From Streptosporangiaceae bacterium (GTDB taxonomy: Bacteria > Actinomycetota > Actinomycetes > Streptosporangiales > Streptosporangiaceae): a DNA stretch of 8,917 nt. The DNA is taken from contig JASHSO010000120.1 in NCBI GenBank assembly GCA_030038715.1, positions 1 through 8,917 of the forward strand. The letters are read 5' to 3'. A program made the translations under genes and the position numbers. Numbering within the stretch: the first letter of the stretch is position 1; each line of letters begins with the position of its first letter. The notes beneath the pieces are model-generated. The model ran no database searches. It worked only from the letters and a program-made list of their open reading frames with translations, and was not told the origin of the DNA. Shown in pieces: positions 6,283 through 8,917 of the stretch.

Positions 6283-7506
6283 ATGGTGGCAGAAGACCTC
6301 AGCGCGGGCAGCACGGCACGATCCGCGCTGCCCGGGCGTACTCGCGTCCTGCTCATCGAGGACGACGACGGCGACGCCCTGCTCGTCGAGGAACTCCTGC
6401 TCGACGCGGGAGCGCCGTTCGACATGACAAGAGCTCGGTCGCTGCGCGAGGCCAGGGAAGCGCTCGCCGGGATCGGCTGCGTGCTCCTGGACCTCGAGCT
6501 GCCGGACTCACGCGGCTTGCACGGCGTGCACTGGCTGCAGGAGACCAGGCCAGGCCTCGCCGTCGTCGTGCTGACCGGCATCTCCGACGAGCACCTCGGC
6601 GAGGAGGCGGTGGGCGCCGGCGCGCAGGACTACCTGATCAAGGGGCAGGTGGACGGCTTCCTGCTGAATCGCGTGGTCCGGTACGCGATGGAGCGCCAGC
6701 GTGCCGAGGAGACGCAGCGGCAGTTGCGAGAGGCCCGGCTGTACGCGGCGGAGAACGCCAGGCTGGAGCGCGGCCTGCTGCCGTCCCCATTAGTGTCCGA
6801 TCGCCGCCTGACGGTCACCGCGCGATACCGGTCTGGCGGACAGCGGATGCTGCTCGGCGGGGACTTCTACGACCTAGTCGAGGGCCCCGACGGCTGGGTA
6901 CACGCGGTGGTGGGCGATGTCTGCGGTCGGGGCCCGGACGAGGCCGCGCTGGGCGTCTGCCTGCGAGTGGCCTGGCGGACCATGGTTCTGGCCGGACGCC
7001 CGATGACCGAGATCCTCTCGGCGGTTCAGCAGGTTGTGGAGAACGAGCGGCACCGTGACCGGCTGTTTGCGACCTTGTGCATGCTGTCGATCGCGCCCGA
7101 CCGTACTCGTGGCCTGATGCACCTGGCCGGGCATCCCCAGCCGCTGCTGATCACCGACGACCGCCTGGTCGAGCTGTGTGCACCCGTCTGCCTGCCACCT
7201 GGAATCGTCCACAGTGTTGACTGGCCAACAGGCGATGTCGAGCTGGACGAGAGCTGGTCCGTACTGCTGTACACCGACGGCCTGATCGAGGGCAAGGCGG
7301 GTAGCGGCCCGGAGCGGCTGGGCAGCGACGGCCTCATCAAGCTGATCGAGAAGGCGAGAGCACAAACGCCGGTGGGTAGCGAGCCGGAGCTGCCCGACGA
7401 GCTGTTGATCGACTCGGTCATCGAGCGCGCGCGCGAACTCAACGGCGGCGACCTCGACGACGACCTCGCGGTCATGATGATCAGCTGCTCGGCGCCCGGC
7501 GCGTGA
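6283..7506 (+). CDS. Response regulator fused to PP2C (SpoIIE-type) phosphatase
   Basis: A 407-residue cytoplasmic protein from ATG 6283. The receiver domain (about 20-135) has acidic pocket residues E26-D29, phosphoacceptor D70 in LLDLELP, T98 and K120 (LIKG), so it should accept phosphate. A charged helical linker (about 136-168) ends in GLLPSPL, the usual lead into the phosphatase. The PP2C domain (about 180-402) keeps its metal motifs: GGDFYD (D194, D197), GDVCGRG (D212), YTDGLIE (D332) and DDDLAV (D392-D394). Proteins of this build, such as E. coli RssB relatives and actinobacterial RsbU-like regulators, tie a phosphorelay to dephosphorylation of STAS antagonists. The kinase gene overlaps its stop codon, so the two are almost certainly a cognate pair (inference). 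The frame stays open to a TTG at 6244, but that would add residues unlike a receiver domain; the ATG is preferred though its Shine-Dalgarno is poor. Leu170 is encoded by TTA at 6790-6792, the only in-frame TTA found in the window. Confidence 0.9.
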   Translation: MVAEDLSAGSTARSALPGRTRVLLIEDDDGDALLVEELLLDAGAPFDMTRARSLREAREALAGIGCVLLDLELPDSRGLHGVHWLQETRPGLAVVVLTGISDEHLGEEAVGAGAQDYLIKGQVDGFLLNRVVRYAMERQRAEETQRQLREARLYAAENARLERGLLPSPLVSDRRLTVTARYRSGGQRMLLGGDFYDLVEGPDGWVHAVVGDVCGRGPDEAALGVCLRVAWRTMVLAGRPMTEILSAVQQVVENERHRDRLFATLCMLSIAPDRTRGLMHLAGHPQPLLITDDRLVELCAPVCLPPGIVHSVDWPTGDVELDESWSVLLYTDGLIEGKAGSGPERLGSDGLIKLIEKARAQTPVGSEPELPDELLIDSVIERARELNGGDLDDDLAVMMISCSAPGA

Positions 7507-8917
7507 TGACCGTGGGCCCGGCTGGCGCCGACGGTTCGCCGCCGACCGAGCACGCTAAGTCGCGGCGCCCGGTAGGAGCTGAGCAGGCACGCAGGCTCAC
7601 AGTGACCGCCGAGCGCGCGGCCCGCCGCTGGCCACTGAGCCGGTTCGCTGCGGTCGGCGTTGCCTTGCTCGGGCTGTTCTCCGTGGCCGCCATCGTTGTC
7701 GGCGCAGTGGCCATCAGCAACTCCGGTGCAGCCCGCGGCCGGGTGGTCAACGTGCTCGACCCCGCGGCGATTGCCAGCTCACAGCTGTACGCTGCGCTGC
7801 TGAATCAGGAGACGGGCCTGCGCGGCTATCTGCTCAGCGGCCAAGCGCAGTTCCTCGCCCCCTACCGGCAGGGGCTCGCCAGCCAGAAATCGGCCGTTAG
7901 CACATTGCGACCGCTGCTGGCAGGGATGCCGACTGCGCAGGCTGACCTGGCTGGCGTGCTCAGCGCCGCCAGCCAATGGCGGTCCGGCTACGCGACCCCA
8001 GCCATCAGCCAGGTGGCCGCCAGCGGCAAGCCCCTGCTGAGCCCGGACATCGCGGTTGGCAGGGCAGACTTCGACGTGCTGCGCGGCCCGGTGAGCGCCT
8101 TGCAGGACTACTTGGCAGCACAGCGCCGCAGCGCCGTCGCCGACCTGCAAGGCTCGGCCACGGTCCTCAACGTAACCGGGATTGTCATCGCGATTGCGCT
8201 GCTCGCCGTCGTGCTCGCGATCGCACTCGGCGTGCGGAATGCCGCCATCCGGCCGCTGGCCAGGCTGGCTGCCGAGGCACGCCGGGTCGCTAGCGGCGAC
8301 TTCGACCACGTGGTAGACCCAAGCGGCCCGCGGGAAGTGCACAACCTGGCGCTGGACGTGAACCGGATGCGCGAGCGCATCTTGCATGAACTCTCGGCGG
8401 TCCGCGCGGCGAACGTGGCGCTCCAGGCACGGGCGCTCGACTTGGAGCGGTCCAACACCGAACTCGAGCAGTTCGCCTACGTAGCCTCGCACGACCTGCA
8501 GGAGCCGTTGCGCAAGGTGGCCAGCTTCTGCCAGCTACTGCAGCGGCGATACATAGGCCAGCTGGATGCCCGGGCGGATCAGTACATTGAGTTCGCCGTG
8601 GACGGCGCGCGGCGGATGCAGGCGCTGATCGACGACCTGCTGGCATTCAGCCGAGTCGGGCGCTCACAGCGTGAGCCCGTCCTGGTGTCGTGCGGTAGCG
8701 CGCTTTCGCAGGCCAGGGTCAACCTGGCTGCCGAGACCCGGCAGGCGGGCGCGACCGTCGAGACCACAAGCGAGCTGCCCGCGGTCCGAGCCGAGCTGTC
8801 GTTGCTGACGTCGCTGTTCCAGAACCTGCTGAGTAACGCAATCAAGTTCCGAGGCGAGCAGCCGCCCATGGTAACGATCGCCGTCGCCCGCGCCGACGAG
8901 TTCTGGCTATTCTCGGT
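7506..8917 (+). CDS. CHASE3-HAMP sensor histidine kinase (3' end beyond window)
   Basis: An open frame of 470 codons running off the window, so the C-terminus is missing. Order: basic cytoplasmic N-terminus (1-45), membrane segment (about 47-70), extracellular CHASE3 domain (about 75-215) with the hallmark QETGLRGYLLSG at 101-112, second membrane segment (about 222-243), HAMP domain (about 245-298), coiled coil, HisKA dimerisation domain with ASHDLQEPLRKV and phosphorylated H329, and the start of the HATPase domain with N-box LFQNLLSNAIKF (N440, N444). The ASHDLQEPLR H-box is of the type found in Cph1-like phytochrome kinases and many CHASE3 kinases. The G boxes lie outside the window. ATG 7506-7508 overlaps the TGA of the receiver-phosphatase by one base, with an in-frame GTG directly before it at 7503; no Shine-Dalgarno is obvious, so translation is likely coupled. 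It probably phosphorylates D70 of the upstream protein. CHASE3 ligands are generally unknown. Confidence 0.92.
   Translation, partial: MTVGPAGADGSPPTEHAKSRRPVGAEQARRLTVTAERAARRWPLSRFAAVGVALLGLFSVAAIVVGAVAISNSGAARGRVVNVLDPAAIASSQLYAALLNQETGLRGYLLSGQAQFLAPYRQGLASQKSAVSTLRPLLAGMPTAQADLAGVLSAASQWRSGYATPAISQVAASGKPLLSPDIAVGRADFDVLRGPVSALQDYLAAQRRSAVADLQGSATVLNVTGIVIAIALLAVVLAIALGVRNAAIRPLARLAAEARRVASGDFDHVVDPSGPREVHNLALDVNRMRERILHELSAVRAANVALQARALDLERSNTELEQFAYVASHDLQEPLRKVASFCQLLQRRYIGQLDARADQYIEFAVDGARRMQALIDDLLAFSRVGRSQREPVLVSCGSALSQARVNLAAETRQAGATVETTSELPAVRAELSLLTSLFQNLLSNAIKFRGEQPPMVTIAVARADEFWLFS

Noticed and set aside
5655..6581. Minus-strand 308-codon open frame across the hemerythrin-like gene and the start of the receiver-phosphatase
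   Set aside because: It overlaps the receiver domain, which is certain, and its product is Arg/Ser/Pro-rich with no recognisable domain, as expected for antisense of GC-rich coding DNA.
7779..8492. Minus-strand 237-codon open frame
   Set aside because: Antisense to the CHASE3-HAMP region of the kinase, whose sense frame has clear family motifs.

Overview
The window is high-GC DNA with strong G/C preference at third codon positions, GTG starts, and protein families (STAS, GAF-ANTAR, SpoIIE-type PP2C phosphatases, CHASE3 histidine kinase) that are expanded in filamentous and soil Actinomycetota. It reads as an actinomycete chromosome. I cannot name the genus. All seven genes lie on the + strand; no convincing minus-strand gene, RNA gene, insertion sequence or CRISPR array was seen.

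Layout. (1) 5-421: STAS-domain anti-sigma-factor antagonist. (2) 443-1198: GAF-ANTAR RNA-binding antiterminator. (3) 1245-3164: PAS-GAF-PP2C phosphatase of the RsbU/RsbP kind. These three are closely spaced and probably form one unit. (4) After a 143-bp gap with a strong ribosome binding site, 3308-5548: a multi-spanning processive family-2 glycosyltransferase (cellulose/hyaluronan synthase-like) with a Pro/Ser/Thr-rich C-terminal tail encoded partly by an 18-bp tandem repeat. (5) After a 210-bp gap holding small repeats and a palindrome, 5759-6187: a short helical protein that resembles a hemerythrin-like domain whose metal-ligand positions appear to be lost. (6) 6283-7506: receiver domain fused to a second PP2C phosphatase, carrying the only in-frame TTA leucine codon found in the window. 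(7) Overlapping its stop codon, 7506 to beyond the window end: a CHASE3-HAMP-HisKA-HATPase sensor kinase, truncated by the window edge.

How they may work together (inference). The locus looks like a signalling island for partner switching: two phosphatases with different inputs (PAS/GAF ligand sensing; phosphorelay from the neighbouring kinase) could dephosphorylate the STAS antagonist and so free a sigma factor from an anti-sigma kinase. No RsbW/SpoIIAB-type kinase and no sigma factor are encoded here, so the partners must be elsewhere. The ANTAR protein adds a second output level, transcription antitermination. The membrane polysaccharide synthase in the middle is a plausible physiological target, for example a cell-surface or extracellular glycan made under stress, but the sequence shows only proximity, not regulation. 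Nothing here proves a previously undescribed system; the most unusual items are the ligand-less hemerythrin-like protein, the repeat-bearing tail of the glycosyltransferase and the assembly of STAS, ANTAR and two PP2C modules at one locus.
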